From Onchocerca lupi (lineage: Eukaryota > Nematoda > Chromadorea > Rhabditida > Onchocercidae), in NCBI GenBank assembly GCA_028564675.1, contig JAOVVO010000333.1, positions 20,813-84,812 of the forward strand: 64,000 nucleotides of DNA. Direction: 5' to 3'. Positions 38,448-53,200 of the stretch are shown here, in pieces. Below the pieces are notes generated by a model. That model was given only the letters and a program-made list of their open reading frames with translations. It was not told the DNA's origin and ran no database searches. The first letter of the stretch is position 1. Each line of letters begins with the position of its first letter. The translations under genes were made by a program, and so were the position numbers.

Positions 38448-40906
38448 ACACCTCATTTATTATAAAAATGGAATTTTATCTTCTTTTTAGCTTAATTTCT
38501 CAACAGCACGCAACTTTTGAATGTCCGCTGACACCAAAAATTCTGCTAGTCTATCGAAAAAAAAAAAACAATTTCTTAAAATTGATAAGCTTAAAACGAC
38601 CACTAAGGTGATATTTTTGGAAGTAATGAAATGTTTTGACGATTAATTTATTTATGGTTTTTGCAAAAGCTCTCACTTTTTTTCGCTAAATTATTATTCG
38701 ATGCTATAGGAGTGCTAAAGAATAGCAAACATGGATGACTGACATAAAAAGTATTCAGATAAATCCGTTTAATAATTCCTTTTTATAAATATTTTGTTTA
38801 TCCTTTTTCTTGAAAATAAAAAACGAGGAAGAAACGAAGGATGCAGCATTCATCAACAAAATCTTTATCATACAAATGCATCTTTTTGTTTTCTTCTTTT
38901 TTTATTTAAAGCAAAGTGATTAAAAACCTAAAGTTTTGTCAATGTAAAATAGATATACGAATTCAGTGTTAGCTGAATGTTGAATGCACTCAATTCCACA
39001 GATTGTTGTGAAATGTTTCAAAAATAGACGTTAATTCAAATTTTCTGCTTGGCATAAAAAAAAGAAAGGTGCAGTAAAAATATTAAATTGGAAATCCGGC
39101 ACTTTTCTAAACAGCAATTTTAGAACTTTCCTTTGCAAAATTTACTGCCATTTGACATTTTTACGTCAATTTAGAATATAAAGGAAAATTCGTTTTTATT
39201 ATAAAGACTAACTTTCTGTTTGCATAGAATGGGAATTTTTTTTTTCAGGAAGCAAACAATGCTGTTTTTTTGGCATCCAATTTGCACTCTGAAAATTTGT
39301 TCACTTGCTGCAGCAACGTGTAAACAAGTACGGAAATTTTGTGAGAACTACCAAGAAATTAAAACGTTTTCTAACAAGCAAACGCGCTGATTTCGTTGCA
39401 TATTTTATACAGCAACGTCTAAATCATTAATAAATTTCCATATAATATATTCAAATCGAGTTTTGTTTTGAATTGAAGAAAAAGAAAAGTTTTAAAAATT
39501 CAACTGCAAAATTTATTCAGAAGAGAAGAGCCATTTTCAATTTGCTCATTTGTTCATTGATACAATTTCTTCCGTTTCAAAAAGAATGAGGACAAGTTTT
39601 AACTTCCAAATTTGGTCATTCGAAAAAAAAAGACTCCCTTTTTTCAATAACAAAAATTGGGACATCTATCTGGTCTTGTAGTAAATGAAATTGACTCTGT
39701 TTTGCTACATTTGAGACAAAAAAAAAAAAAAAAAAAGAAAAGAAATGAGTGAGTTGAAAGCAGAAAAAAAGTAGTGTTGCAAGTAGAAATTGCTTTTTTT
39801 TTTCTATTAGTAATCTGTGAAATTGAATATAATTTATGATGAAAACTGATGAAGATGTGAAACAAATTTAATCTTCATTTGGTTAAATGTTATTAATTTT
39901 TTTGGATTTGAACTCTATAGCTAGTAGATAATGATGATAATTGATAACAGTGATCAAAGCGAGTGATGTGTTCTTACTAATTTACCGTCAATAAAAATAG
40001 CGAGGGAACTCAATATTTTTAATATTGAAACAGAGGACGGCCGGACAACTAAGGCTTGGCTAAGAGACCCAAAGCACTGGTTGAATGCCTATTAAGCATC
40101 TTTCTCCACATGTGCTTATTTCTATTTAGCTTATCTCCTCAAAACCTTAAATACTTCTGTTTCCGTATCCATTTAACCTTATCCATCAGTTAAACTTTTA
40201 GACCATTGCAATGCAATACCGAAGTCTAAATTATTGTTCATTTTATACAGTACTTTGTATCAACTTGAAGAAAAAAAATTTTGATTACTTAGCAATTCGC
40301 CTTCCAAGGAATGAATGAATAGCAATTGTCTTGAATTTTTATGCTTAAATTTCTATTAACCATCTGTTTTCCTCCTCTTGAGATTTAAAAATCTTATACT
40401 GCATTGTTTTCTCAAATTAATGTCTCAAGTACTAATTTTTATAATTGTCTATGCTTTATTAAAAAATTGCAACTTTTCTGTGTTGATTATTTAATAATTC
40501 CACATCGAAATACTGGATGAATTATTTTGTACAATTAATCAAAACTACCGTATTCTCAAATGATACTGCTGAATAATATTTCGGCACTTTTTTTTTCTTT
40601 GGTAGAGAAGGGGCAAGCATTTTATTTTGCAAAATATATGAGAGGGGGTAAAAAAGTGTAGAATATATTTTTCGAGAATTGGGGGAAGAACAGGGAAAAT
40701 GGGCGAAAAAGCTCGGCCAGGACTGAGAAACGATTGGCTGTCGTAGTGAGGCCTAATGAAGAAAGGAGTAGTTGGCTTTGTGTTAGCCGATTTCTCGATA
40801 ACATTTAAAAAGAAGAGGGCCTAGTGACGTATGGAAAAGTGTTAAATCACGCCCAAAGCACAGAATGAGTTTGCCCCTTTCTAGGATCCTCCCTTTCTTG
40901 TTACCT

Positions 40907-40914
40907 TATATAAG
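40907..40914 (+). promoter_or_regulatory. TATA-like element upstream of mbr-1
   Basis: TATATAAG followed by CTGCGCACAGGC, 300 bp upstream of the mbr-1 start codon at 41207 and on the same strand. It lies within a GC-richer 600-bp island (40620-41300). Good position and context for a core promoter, but not proven. Confidence 0.4.
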
Positions 40915-41206
40915 CTGCGCACAGGCACGGCATTGCCAGGCCTATTCTAAACGAAAGAATCTAATCACAAATTTCATTACATATACACCTGTGTTTAATC
41001 TATCTCTCCACCATCCCAAGTCTATTCTAATTTTCGAAGTAATGTATCAACTACTACACCACCACAGCATGCATCATGTACTGCTGCATGGATACATTGC
41101 ATGAATTGCTGAAAGATTGTTTGGCTATTTCGTCGTCTTGATAAATCAGCCAAGATTTCAACAAGTATCGAAAGTTCCTCATTCTACCTCGATTTTCATT
41201 TGATCA

Positions 41207-41297
41207 ATGAAACGTTGCGGATCACGTTGCCTTGCGGAACGAAGAAATCAGTGTCGTGAACTCCAAAAGTGGAGTCGTTGCCTTTTGACTATGATTG
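41207..41297 (+). other. mbr-1: mbr-1 first coding exon
   Basis: ATG followed by 30 codons reading KRCGSRCLAERRNQCRELQK-WSRCLLTMI, ending in GTATGC at phase 1. Family knowledge: LCORL/E93 proteins begin with a similar Cys-x-x-Arg-Cys-x-x-Glu-Arg-Arg...Glu-Leu-x-x-Trp segment. This ties the exon to the gene across about 3.4 kb of intron. Confidence 0.8.
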
Positions 41298-44200
41298 GTA
41301 TGCTAATTCTTTTTTTTTTTAATTTACCTTTATTATTTAATTTGTCAATCATTTCAATCTCCTCATTATCAGTTTTATTAGATTAGTTAATAAAAAATAA
41401 TTTCCGAGTGTGAATTAAATTTCAATTTATCAAAAAAGAATAAAAAAACTCAGCAATTATAGTGTTGCAAGAGAAATGATAAACTGCAATTAAGTTAAAT
41501 TTTAATTACACACAAACATCTCAGTTATTTGTTCGTGTCATGCGTTCAATAGTTATATAAATTTATGTCGGTTGGAACTGGATGTATTGACCTTCTGAGA
41601 AACTTTATTATAAGCAGCTGTAAAATTATTTCATGTTATCCACTCACTGGTCAGACATTAATTTTTAAATAATCTTACCGTTATAAACTATATTGTGGTA
41701 AGACATTCAATCGACGGAATTGCTGAGATACAGATTTTACTTAATTAAAAGTTCCCAGAAGATTTTTTTTTCTTTTTTGAAGTGTAGCTGATTTGCTGCA
41801 TGAAATAATTTGCTCAACAAATAAAAACAACCGGATCTTTATTCTTTAATTTTTAAGGAAATTAATTTCTTTTTTCCAAATATCCCATCTTTTTTAATCA
41901 TCACGATATAATATTTCCTAATTCATCTAACAAACATTCCTCGTATCTTCGCTTCTGCACTTCTTTATTTCAGAATTTATTTTCCTTCTATCCTCTGTAT
42001 ATTCTGAATAAAATATGCTGCTTTTGTCATTCAGCTATCTGTCTAAAACCGTTTTAATTTCGCCAAAAATAAATTTTTTGGAATTAATCTTCAAAAACTT
42101 TATAAAAATGTCGCTGTTAAATAATAAGTTAAATTGTCGTAAACATTTTCTTCCTTAAGAATTTTATTGAAAACTTTATATAGAATATGTGAGATCAAGA
42201 TGGATGAGATTCCTTCTAAGCGTGAGTTAATCGATTTTTAACATATTTCATTTTAGTGATATCATTTAACATAACTGTATCATGGTTAGTTGTATAATTA
42301 AGTGATCATTACAAGAAATGAACAAATTTCCATAATCATTAACGTCCATTATGCATTGAAAACTTCCGCATTATCATTCAATACCGCGAAAATTCCACAT
42401 GAAAAGTATATGTAAACTTTGATTTGACTTCAAAAACTAAAATGGAAAAATCCGCTTTTTGGCTAAGCTAAGCATTGTTGCAATTTCTGTCCTTTTTTTT
42501 TTGTCAGAAAGAAAAGAGTGGAAATAAAAAAAGTAGGAGATGATGAATTGTAAGAAACAAAAACAAGTTTTAGCTTTCGTTTCATTTAGCCGTTTATATT
42601 TGATAAACTTTTTACAGTATTCATTGGAGTGATAAATTTTCCAAGTGACAAAAAAAAAGAAAACGGATGTCTTTAAGTTAGCGTTTAGTTAATGATCGGT
42701 TCAGTTTGTTATATCTGAATATTTGTTGATGCGAGGAAGTTGGAAGGTGATAATATGAAGCTTGTATTTTGTCCCATAGCTTCGGGCATCAGTGACAACG
42801 ACTTCGGCGGCTTTGGATGGATCATTAGCGTTCCATAGCAACCGCCGAGGTATCCGGCCCCATGTAATTTGGTGGTGCACACATACACACACCCATACAC
42901 ACATATACACATACATACACACATACACATACACACACATACATGACATACACTACTTCATTAATTGGAACCGGCAAACAGCGATATATTCAAGCAAAGT
43001 AATTTCTTTAGTTCTCCAATGCCGCACATATATAAACTATATTCATCCTACTCTCTTCTCCTTTTCAAGAGTTATCATTCCATTAGTGAAATTTTTTTGA
43101 ATTAATTAAAAATTCTAAAATTTCAGAAATACTCCACATACATAACATATCACATAATAATTTAAACCATAATCGTATCATTTTATGACACTTACAGTAG
43201 CGGATGTTTTCATTTAATCAATAACTTTTTTAATATTAAAAAAGATCGATCAGATGTTTTAATTCATAAATTTTTGAATTCATTAATTTCATTATTGTTT
43301 AATAAGATTAAATAAATATTGTAGTTACAACACTACTGAAGCAAAAACTGCATTAAGTATGATGAAACATTAATTGGCAGAAATTGCAATATTTTATGAC
43401 TTTTTTATTTCAATTTTTGCTTTTTTTCTTCATATTTAAAAAATATGCCTACTGAATGCTATTCTTAATGCAAAAATTGATCGTGACTAAGTAAAATTTG
43501 TATTTCACAGATATCTATGTATTACAAATATATTTAAATGAAGCAATGTAAATGACTTTTTTTTTTAAGTAGCAAAAGATTTTCATAGCAAAAAACGAAA
43601 CGTATGAAAGGAAAAGATGAGTTAAAAAATGTTAGTGCAGAAAATGCAAATGAAATATATTTTTTGCAGTTGAAAGAACTTAAAATAATGGTACAAATTT
43701 GGATGATGTTAATTTAAATGAATTTTAGTTACAGCTCAAATTTTTACCTTATTTTATCATCTCATTTACTTATCTATTGAACTTTTAAGTTATTCTTTGC
43801 TATCTCTCATTACACTTGCTTCATCAGAATTATCGATAAGACGGTAATTTTTGAAAATTCCTTCTGATATGCCAAAAATTTTTTTGAAAAAAAAAATTTC
43901 TTATTAGCCATATGGCAGTTTACATGAAGCAAATCTTCTCAAGTAATAAAATGGCTGAAAGACTACCACCTAGTGAAATGTTGGTGAATTATCAATGATA
44001 GCAAGCGGTATAATTTTTATATTAATTAACCAAAAAATAGCAATTGACATTTAGATACCGCTTAATCGATTTTCATGCATTTCATAACGCATGCTTATTT
44101 GCTTTTTTTTTTTTTTTTTTTTGAATTTCCTACCTCTAATATTACCTTTTGATATAATCTTAGGTTATAAGTTTTCCTCAAATATTTCCGACAAAAACAA

Positions 44201-47200
44201 ATAATAATAATTATTTGCTGCAGAAAAAAAAAACGAAAGAAAATTTTTCGAATTCATTATGTTTTTTAAGTAATATAAAAAATCGACATCTTATTGTAGT
44301 AAATGAAAAATGAAAATTTCGCAATTTATGCAGTAGTGTCAACAAGAATTGCATAAGTAAAATATTTCCACCGTATTTCAATTTTGTTTAGCAGAAATAT
44401 ATTGCAACTATAGTAAGCAATGAAAAATTCTTGAAATGGAACCAAGCTTCTGATCAATATCCAATGCATACTAATAATGTTTTAAAACTTTTAATTGTCG
44501 AGCAATTTTCTTTTTGTCTTGCAAATGTTATTATTTCCATTCAACTGATCAAAAGGAAGCTTCATTGGGAAAAAAATTACTAAATTTGATCTGTATTGTG
44601 AATCAAAGCTGATAAAACAAAATCCGTTCTGTTGAAATGCTTGGTTTTTTAATTAAAATGATAATATCTAAGAAAGCATTTAAGTAGTCACTTAAATAAT
44701 TTTTTTCTCTAGGTACAGTATTTACCAATAATGAATCTAGCTTGGAATCTCGCCAATTATTGGCTCAGTTAATAGGCAGTAAAATACCTTAAGCTAATTA
44801 TCGGGGGGTAATCTAACAATCTTATTAAGATATGATTATAAATCTAACGAAATTATACAAACTAATCTGAGTGTTGAAAATAAGGATTGAGGATCAAACA
44901 ACATTTGTCTTAGCTTTTAAGTTGCTTTCTTTCATTTGAAATGATACAGTATTTTGCTTGAGAATCATTTAAAAATTCCATTCTCTTACCATTTTTGAGA
45001 TTCACGGGAAAAAATGAACCAAAGATGATTTAAATATTTGGCTAAATTACGATAAAAGTTGCAATTCGAAGCAAAAGTATAATTTCAAGCAGAAACGATC
45101 TATTTTGTGGCACAAAAATTGATATTAAAGTATATTAATATTGGAACAATAATATCCAATATATTGTTCAAGCAATTAAAATTTCAAAAAAAAAATTCGT
45201 GTTTCGAATTTAAAATTTTGTTTACAAGAAATTAATTGAATAATCCGGAAAGGTAGGATTTACTGATCTAATTTTTTTTGTAGATTTACTATCTTCTGTA
45301 ATTTGATAGGATGAAAGCTGGAAAGAACAAATTCAAATCAAAACACTTATTTTAATAAATTTCCCCATTAACTGTACAATATTGCATAATTAGAGCAAAA
45401 ATCTAAACTCTGTGTCAAATTTTTCAAATGTTTACAATTATTTGTTCTGATTTATTATTATACCAGAATTATTTTAAATTTCCCTAATTATTTGTCGCAA
45501 ATTAGTTTGCACCGAGTTATTTGCACATTCTGAATTATTCTTTATCATCAGTTATTATATTTAAATATTCATCTCCATAATTATCTCTTCCAGTGTTTTA
45601 TTGTAACACAATGTTTGATGGCTAGTCAGTCTAGAAATATTAGCTGAGAATTCTTGAGATTATTATTTCGATGATGTTTGCTGAATGCGATCAGGAATAA
45701 TGTGGAAATTTAAATTCATATTTACAGCAAAATGGCGATGATTCAATTTTTGACTGGAAAAAATGTCAAATTCTTTAACGAAGCAATTCCTTTTTCGTAA
45801 TTGTTCATCATTAATATACATCATCATTATAATACAATGCAGTGCAACAAATAGCACATAATATTATCAAATTTATAGGAAAATTATATTGACAACTGTT
45901 TAAATAAGATCTATTAATAAGTAATTCAATTCTTCAAGCATTGAATTTTCGATCTTCTTTTTTCCATCAACAAATCATCTCCGATAAAAAACGCTATAAT
46001 TTTCCCAAGTGTTGATGACCGTAATTTTATTATCGGACTGTTTGATATGATTGTGCTGCTTTTGAGGTTTGAAAAATTGGCTGAATTTGTATAAGTGGCA
46101 CATCGTGGTAATGAAGTTTTGGTGAATGTAAAAGTAAGTAAGTATTTAAAGTGATAGAAGTAAGGAAAGGCAAAAAAGAAGAAGAGAGGTAGAAAATAAG
46201 ACCCAAGGAAGGTTCAGTTCGAATGTTATGGATGCTTTGCCTTGGTTTGAATAGGCCCTCTTAGTTTTGAATGGAAAACGGATGGGTAGGATGGTTAAAC
46301 TAGAAATAGAGGACGAGAATTATTAATCAGTAGCTATGAGAGGAAGGATGGAGAAGAGAGGTAAAGATGAAAAAGAGAGGTTGAAAGGTTCACCCAAAAT
46401 AGTTTCTAGAGAGAGCTAGTTCTTTGTCTTCTCCTGAGCTTAGGCTTATACTTCTCTCCCATCTTGCAAAGCAGTGACGGATAATTAATTGGAGATATTT
46501 AGAATCGAGAAGCAAAACGCTTTCCTGATAATACTTCACCGGGACATTCATTCCAAAGTTTACTAAACAGCACAGTTTTATGATGATAGCCCCCTTCTTC
46601 TTTTTTCAGTCCTGGATAATCCTCTCATTGCAAAAATTCCTTTACACCCCCATACATTCGAAATTAGCCAAAACTTCCTACAATGCTTTTACATTCTTCT
46701 CATAAAGCTAGTTGTTAGACAAAAAGTTCTCTTTTTTTTAATGTCCCTATGCTCCCTAAATGAGATACAATTTTCAATTTTCTGTTCCTTTCCCACTTCA
46801 ACCAGCTAATTTTGCAAATAATCTGACAAAATCGACCAAACCTATTTCTTTCTTCTCTATCAATAAAAAAAAGGAATAAAAAAGAAAGGGATTTCTTTTT
46901 TTGACGGTTTACAAAAAAAAGGAGTGAGCTTGACAAAAGAAAAATAAGCTTTCTCGAGCTTCTTTTCCCCCTTGCAAAATTTGAGGAAAACTGGAATAAA
47001 AAATATACAAAAATTTGAGCATTAAAATTGTATGAAACATATTTTTGTACTGATATTGGATAAATATATATTTTCTAATTTATAGCTTTTTTTCGTGATC
47101 GATCATAAAGTGACATTGAATTTTTTTTTTGCTGATGGAACTTCGGCATTTTTGGCTTTGATATTTAAATCAGACTTTGGTTAGAAATGATCATCAAATA

Positions 47201-50200
47201 CGGAAATCGTGGTGTCGCTTATGCTACCCTTAACTGAAATCTCAAATTAATTAAATAGCAATAAGATAAATGAGTTAAAATGGGTCTTTCGTCTTATGGC
47301 CCTATCAAGCCATTGGTTGATTTCAATAATGTTCCAATCTATTACTTTCCTCAAATGTCTACTCAAACTACCCATATTTATTCCTGTTTCAACAACTCAA
47401 ACTAATTATGAAAGATTGATCTCTCTGATAGGAAAATATTAGCTTTCAAGAAAGTTATCGATACTTATACCAATATAAAAGATTTCCATCATAAAAGAAA
47501 CAACCAATTGAAGAATTCAATAAAATTACGCAACTGAATAAGCGTTCGCAGGATGAAATCTTTGGCAAACATAACATCATCTGAAAAATTTCCAGTAAGT
47601 TCTATTTCCTTCGGAAAAAAGAACTCATAATTTTTTTGTACCATAAAATGTAACGAAAAATGAGAAAAAATTAGCAACATTTATAAAATTGCATAACAAT
47701 TCAAAATAAATTATATTTTTTACTCGACCAAATTTTGATATTTTTAAATTTGAAGCTTCACATTCGAAATTCGAAATATTGATTTTTGGTTATCAAAATA
47801 CTGGCAACATTATAAGCATTAATTAACTTAATGGAATTGAAGGAAAATGGTTATTATATCTGAATGTGCAAACCTTTGGCTTAGGAAGACTCTCCTATGC
47901 TAATTTGAATCATCAAGCGTAGATATTCTGAATAGCGAACATGACCCTATAATCATTAATCCAAGAGCTTGAATCAATTAAAAGGCGATGAGAGGAAAGA
48001 TACAAAATGTGCCAGTGTTTCTGGCCCTGTCGATCAAATGTTGCATTTTAATGATGCCTAAGGCTGCTTCTTGGCCCACTATAGCTTTCTGGCAAACTAT
48101 TCCTATCCCTATCTCACTTATTCAAATTAATTGCATATTCCATACACTTCCTGCTACTTGCTTTATCAAAATGCAAAAAAATAAGCCTATTCGTTAACGA
48201 TTATACATTCGATAGCATTCACAAAATTCAATTTATTACCTTTGAAAAATACGAAATAATGTAATTATCTGTTGTCGCTTCTCGCTTGCATTTTTGAATT
48301 CCCAAAAATTAAAGACACTTCTTTATTCACGTGAACTCAACTTTTCTATTTGAGAATTATCCGAAAACTACAAAAATGCCAGGAATAATGGTCAAAGAAC
48401 AACATTTTAACAAATGTATTTAATCATCAGCTAAATTTTTAACTATTCTGACAGATTTAACTTGATAGCATATCTCGAAATGATTAAAAATCATCCGATA
48501 CCTTCACTTTTCAGCTTCTGTAATCTCCATTTAGTTTTTTATTCTTAACTAATTTTGATAGTAATTTTAAATAAAATGGTTCGCTCATAAACATTTCCCA
48601 AATGATCCCTGTATATTGATAACACGTTCATGATGATTTGATTATATCTTATGATTACCTCGGACAATTTTTACTGCAACTTATATTTCTCTTCAATTCT
48701 GACAGAAATTTACTATTGCTTCCAAACAATAATTATCCATCTGAATTCAACGAATTTAACTGCTGTAACAATCAATGTTCATGAGTTGAAATCATTGGGG
48801 ATTACCAAATTCTTTTATGTCTGATATTTTTTGATGATAGTATGCCGGAATATTCCGCATTTTAATCATTTGAGCTAGTTTAACGACAGTAGTTACTAAA
48901 CTAAATCGTTGCATCATTTTATTAATTTCATATTACCCAACCTTTTAATTTATCAACTCTTCAGCAGTAATCAAATAGACATGTATTAAATTGTTGTTCC
49001 AAGTGAAAATTCCTCCAAAAAATATGCAAAAGTTTGATAAGTTAGGCGAGGAAGAGGGGTGGAAAGGTGAGGACAAGTTAGGAGGTTTAGGAAGATTGTC
49101 ATAGCAACGAAAAATTAATATTTGAGGCTATCCCGTTTTCAATCTCGGCAATGATTTCTTACTGTTTTACCAACTCCATCAAATAATTTCAATACACACA
49201 TGTATATACACATTTAAAATATCGCATATTTCGAGTTAATTATAAAACTTTTTAAAATTATCAAGCAATTCAATGTAAAGAACGTCTCTCACCACAGAAC
49301 ATAAAAATCATCGGTATCATACAGACAAAACAAGTTAAGAAAAAAAAGAAAAAAAAAATTGAATTTTGGACGAAAAACTGATATCGCATTGGAGAGAATG
49401 AAATTAATTTAAGAATAAGTTCTATTCTACAATAGTTGAATTTGCATAATAAATTAAGCGATCTTTCTCCTCTTGCAAACGGCCCATTCTCTATTTCAAC
49501 TAATGGTTTTCTCTTTTTATTTCTAGAAATAACAATGATGAAAATGCATGAATTTATAAATTCGTTTATTTTTGTTGATTATTTTTTCCTCAACTTTTTC
49601 GAAATCTCTTCAATCTCACCCAGTTTGCTGTTTAGTGGATTTGTTTTGCATACATTATAATCAAATTTCAAAGGAATGAATAAAGTGGATATCTATGTAC
49701 TCTTTTGTAATAAATGCGTCATTCGAGTCGCTTTGCAGTTTCAGTAAATAATTCTTTATTATAACATCCTAACGTAGAAATGCACATCACATCGTCAAAT
49801 ATAAAATGCTATCTATCCCTTTATCATATCATTTCTCATCAGATGCACGAAGGTAAGCTAGAGCTTTTACTCTGTACTATTTCTGAAATGATCTGTTAAT
49901 AAAAAGTACAACAATTCTATAAAAATGTAATTTTATAATTCGATACATCATCTTATTATTTTGCATTTCTCAAAGTGCTGCTACAATTGCTTTTTGAAAA
50001 CGCTTGATTTTCAGTTTAAATTTCCGCCGACAATACTAATAGGTTAACATTTATGAAAGAGATGAATCTAAGATGGTGTTAATAACTGAATGAATTTAGG
50101 CAAAAGTAATGCTTTTTTCAATAGCTAAATCAAATGTCTAGAAAGATGTTTAAGTTTCGTTCCATCCTCAATGATATTTTCGGGATTGTCGACTAATTCA

Positions 50201-53200
50201 AAGGAGGTGTCGTTGAAAAAGTCTGCAATTTAGCTATATTTTAATACTCAATAGTAAAAAAGAAATAATTCTCGAAAGAGAAAAAAGAGACAAAGAAGAA
50301 AGGAGAGAGAGAAAGATGAAAATAGAATTGGATCTTTGAGCAATATGATGAAAGTGAAGATGCGTCAGGCAAATTACTTTCGTTATAAGGCAAAAGAATT
50401 GTTTTCAGTAAATGTTAATTGGATGTGGTGGGAAATTGCCTAAAAAATTTGTTGAATCGTTGAAAATTACTGAGAAACCACCATTTCATTTTATTCCATT
50501 TCATTTCGTTCTTCTTTTAACCGTCAAATAATAATGCAGAGGAGATTTTTTCTTTTTCTTGAAAAAAAAAAAGAAAAACACTTCTGATCGAATCAAATTT
50601 TCCTTCACTTCAGTATACGTTTGAGCATTTTAACATCCGCCATGCATTTATATTCGCTCTCTTTTGATTACCAATTAGAAATATTAATTAAACTGTTTTT
50701 AAGTGTTGCTTGAATTTTTCAAGTCGTCCTTCTACTATTTGTAATTTTAATTTGTTATCCTTTCCATTCTTTCAATTTTAATTTCAATTATCTTGTCGAG
50801 AGAAAGTTAGCACTTCTAGATTATCGAATTTTCTCGTACATAATTATTACATGTTTATTTAACTCAAAATATTAACGCATGTTCTGAGAATAGTAACTGC
50901 TTTCATTTTTTACGTATTTATTTATCAACTATATATAGCTGAAGGTTTATTTTATTAATAAATGAAAAATTAAATAAATTGAGAATGACTTAAAATGAAG
51001 TAATGACAATTGGCAGCATGATTTGTTGAAAATTATGATTGTGATATTTCATTTGCTCAGGGAGTTTAGCGACGAGATTCTAACAAACATTTCAATTTTG
51101 TATTAGATAGATCTCCATTTAGGTTTCTAAAATTAAAGGCATATCGAATATTTGAATTTTCAAGCTGATTTGAATAGGATTGGTTTGCAAAAAAAAGCGA
51201 GTAAGGACAAACAAAAATTAGCAAAAAGTTTACTTAATCCCGAATTCGAGAAAAAAGTGATCAAATATTACTAAACGGATTATTTTAGTAGTTTTCCCAA
51301 CAGGTTTCTCTTTTTTAAGAATACTAGCAAATTTAAGGCTTTTATTTCAATTTAATTTGAACCTAATACTTGAAAAAAATATATTCTCTTATAAGAATTT
51401 TCATTTAAAAATCAAATTTTTCTGACATTTTTTTCTGCGAGATTTCAATCAAAAGAGAAGCAGTGGAAAAAAAGAAAAAGAGACGGAAAAAAATATTTGT
51501 AGAATAATTTGTGAAATGATTTGGACATTTGGCATTATGAAAAAGATGAAAGAACAGAACAGAGCGAGATAAAAGAGAAGTTTGGTGAAGGATAAGCTGC
51601 AAGGGAAGAAAATCTTGAGTTTCTACGGTAATTTCAAACCAACAATTCCACTCAAATAAATATTTATCGGAATTATGAGTCCAGGAATAAAGTATGTGTG
51701 TGACTAAATTATTCGACATAATTTAATGTCTGATTACTGTAATTTCTAAATTTACACTGCAAATATTAGTAATTTTTTGTCTACTATTCGGCACAATACC
51801 ACATTTATTTGCATATTCAATTGTCTACCTTGTTTCACAAACAATCGCTATAATCTGTTCTTTTTAAAAATATTTCTTATTCATTCAGGATTTCTTTCCG
51901 TTACTACATAAGTTCTAAAACATCTGTGACGTGAGTCTAATGATCCTCTACGCGGCTAAGTGATAATTACTTTTAACCACTATCAAAATAATTTATTCAT
52001 AAAAACTTCAAACTTAATATGCAATCTAATTGGTAGCTAAGGAATTAAGAAAATATTTCAAACAAAAAGAAAAGTCAAGTGTTAGATGAATTTTTTAATA
52101 ACTTTTTGAAATTAGGAAATCAATTTAGAACAATCAACTCATGCGCAGTTTTTAAATACATTAATTTAGGAGTATACTTGCAGGTTTTGGACAAGTGAGC
52201 AAGCGTTATATGTCAAGAAATTCACAGTGTCGATCCGTTGTCAATGTAATTTCAACTGCTTTCACTGCAGGTTTTCATTTGTTATAATTTTCCCATCACT
52301 GTAAATTGTTAATAAGCAATTTTCTTCATTTTCGTCTTTTTTTTTTCCAAAAAAGAGTATCTTTAAAATTTTAGAAACCGAATCTTTGATTTTGAAATAT
52401 CTTAAAGGCTATCATAATACTTTCGTTTTGTTTTCTTTTTTTTTTTGCTGCTTCCGTTATCACAGTTTAAAAAAAAGCATATCTAATTTACGACATATAT
52501 CCTATACATAATTTTACAAATTTTTTTATCAGAAAAAGCAAACGAATGCATTATCAAAGAGAATTTTTTGTTTATTAATTCTAAAATGGTTCCGTATGCG
52601 TCTAGCAGCTCGAGTTCGAAATTAATTTTTGGAATTTCCGGAATAAGAGAAATCAAAAGTTGCGGTAAACTTTGTCACAATAGTTGGAAAATGCTTTTTG
52701 ATGTCTGCTCATACAAAATTATTTATTTTTCCACCAGCTTTTAAAAACATGTAACATCCTAGAAATGTTTTTCTTTCTTTTTTTTTCTTTTTTTTCTCAG
52801 CATCAATTTTCGAGATTTTTTTTTTTGGCAACGTGGCACAAAATGTGCTTTGGCGCCCCGTTTTATTTTTTAAAAATATATATGCATACGTAGACACAAT
52901 TGGGAAATGATAGTTAGCTTTCTGTGCAATTCTTCGCCCCCATTTTCTGCAAGCACCTAAGCCCATAATTCCAATTTTTTGTAATTTATTCTCGAAAGTT
53001 CGAAAATTTTCTAAACTTAAATGAATCATCAAACTTCACTGAGGTATTCATTGGTTAGCCTTGTTGTAAGTGCACAAACAGCGTTACCGATGTGGTTATA
53101 TTAATCTCGGGATAATGATAGCAAAAAATTGGTTACCGAAAGTTAAGCAAAACGATAGTGGCAGAAGGTTTGAAATTTTGTCTAAAATGTTTACAATCTG

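Larger units (their letters stand above)
36454..40906. other. Central part of the spacer between two divergent transcription-factor genes
   Basis: AT-rich with A-runs (37027-37105, 38031-38050, 39720-39737), a TGA trinucleotide run (37232-37262) and a 93-bp tandem duplication (38262-38447). An open 78-codon stretch on the minus strand (36530-36766) has no recognisable domain. Confidence 0.45.

Noticed and set aside
42701..42949. Overlapping Cys/Val-rich ORFs opposite the CA repeat
   Set aside because: Microsatellite translation. No splice acceptor in the GT repeat on that strand.
52709..53032. 107-codon 'coding' ORF on the minus strand
   Set aside because: Poly-Lys low complexity at its end, no domain, and it opposes the mbr-1 transcript just before exon 3.
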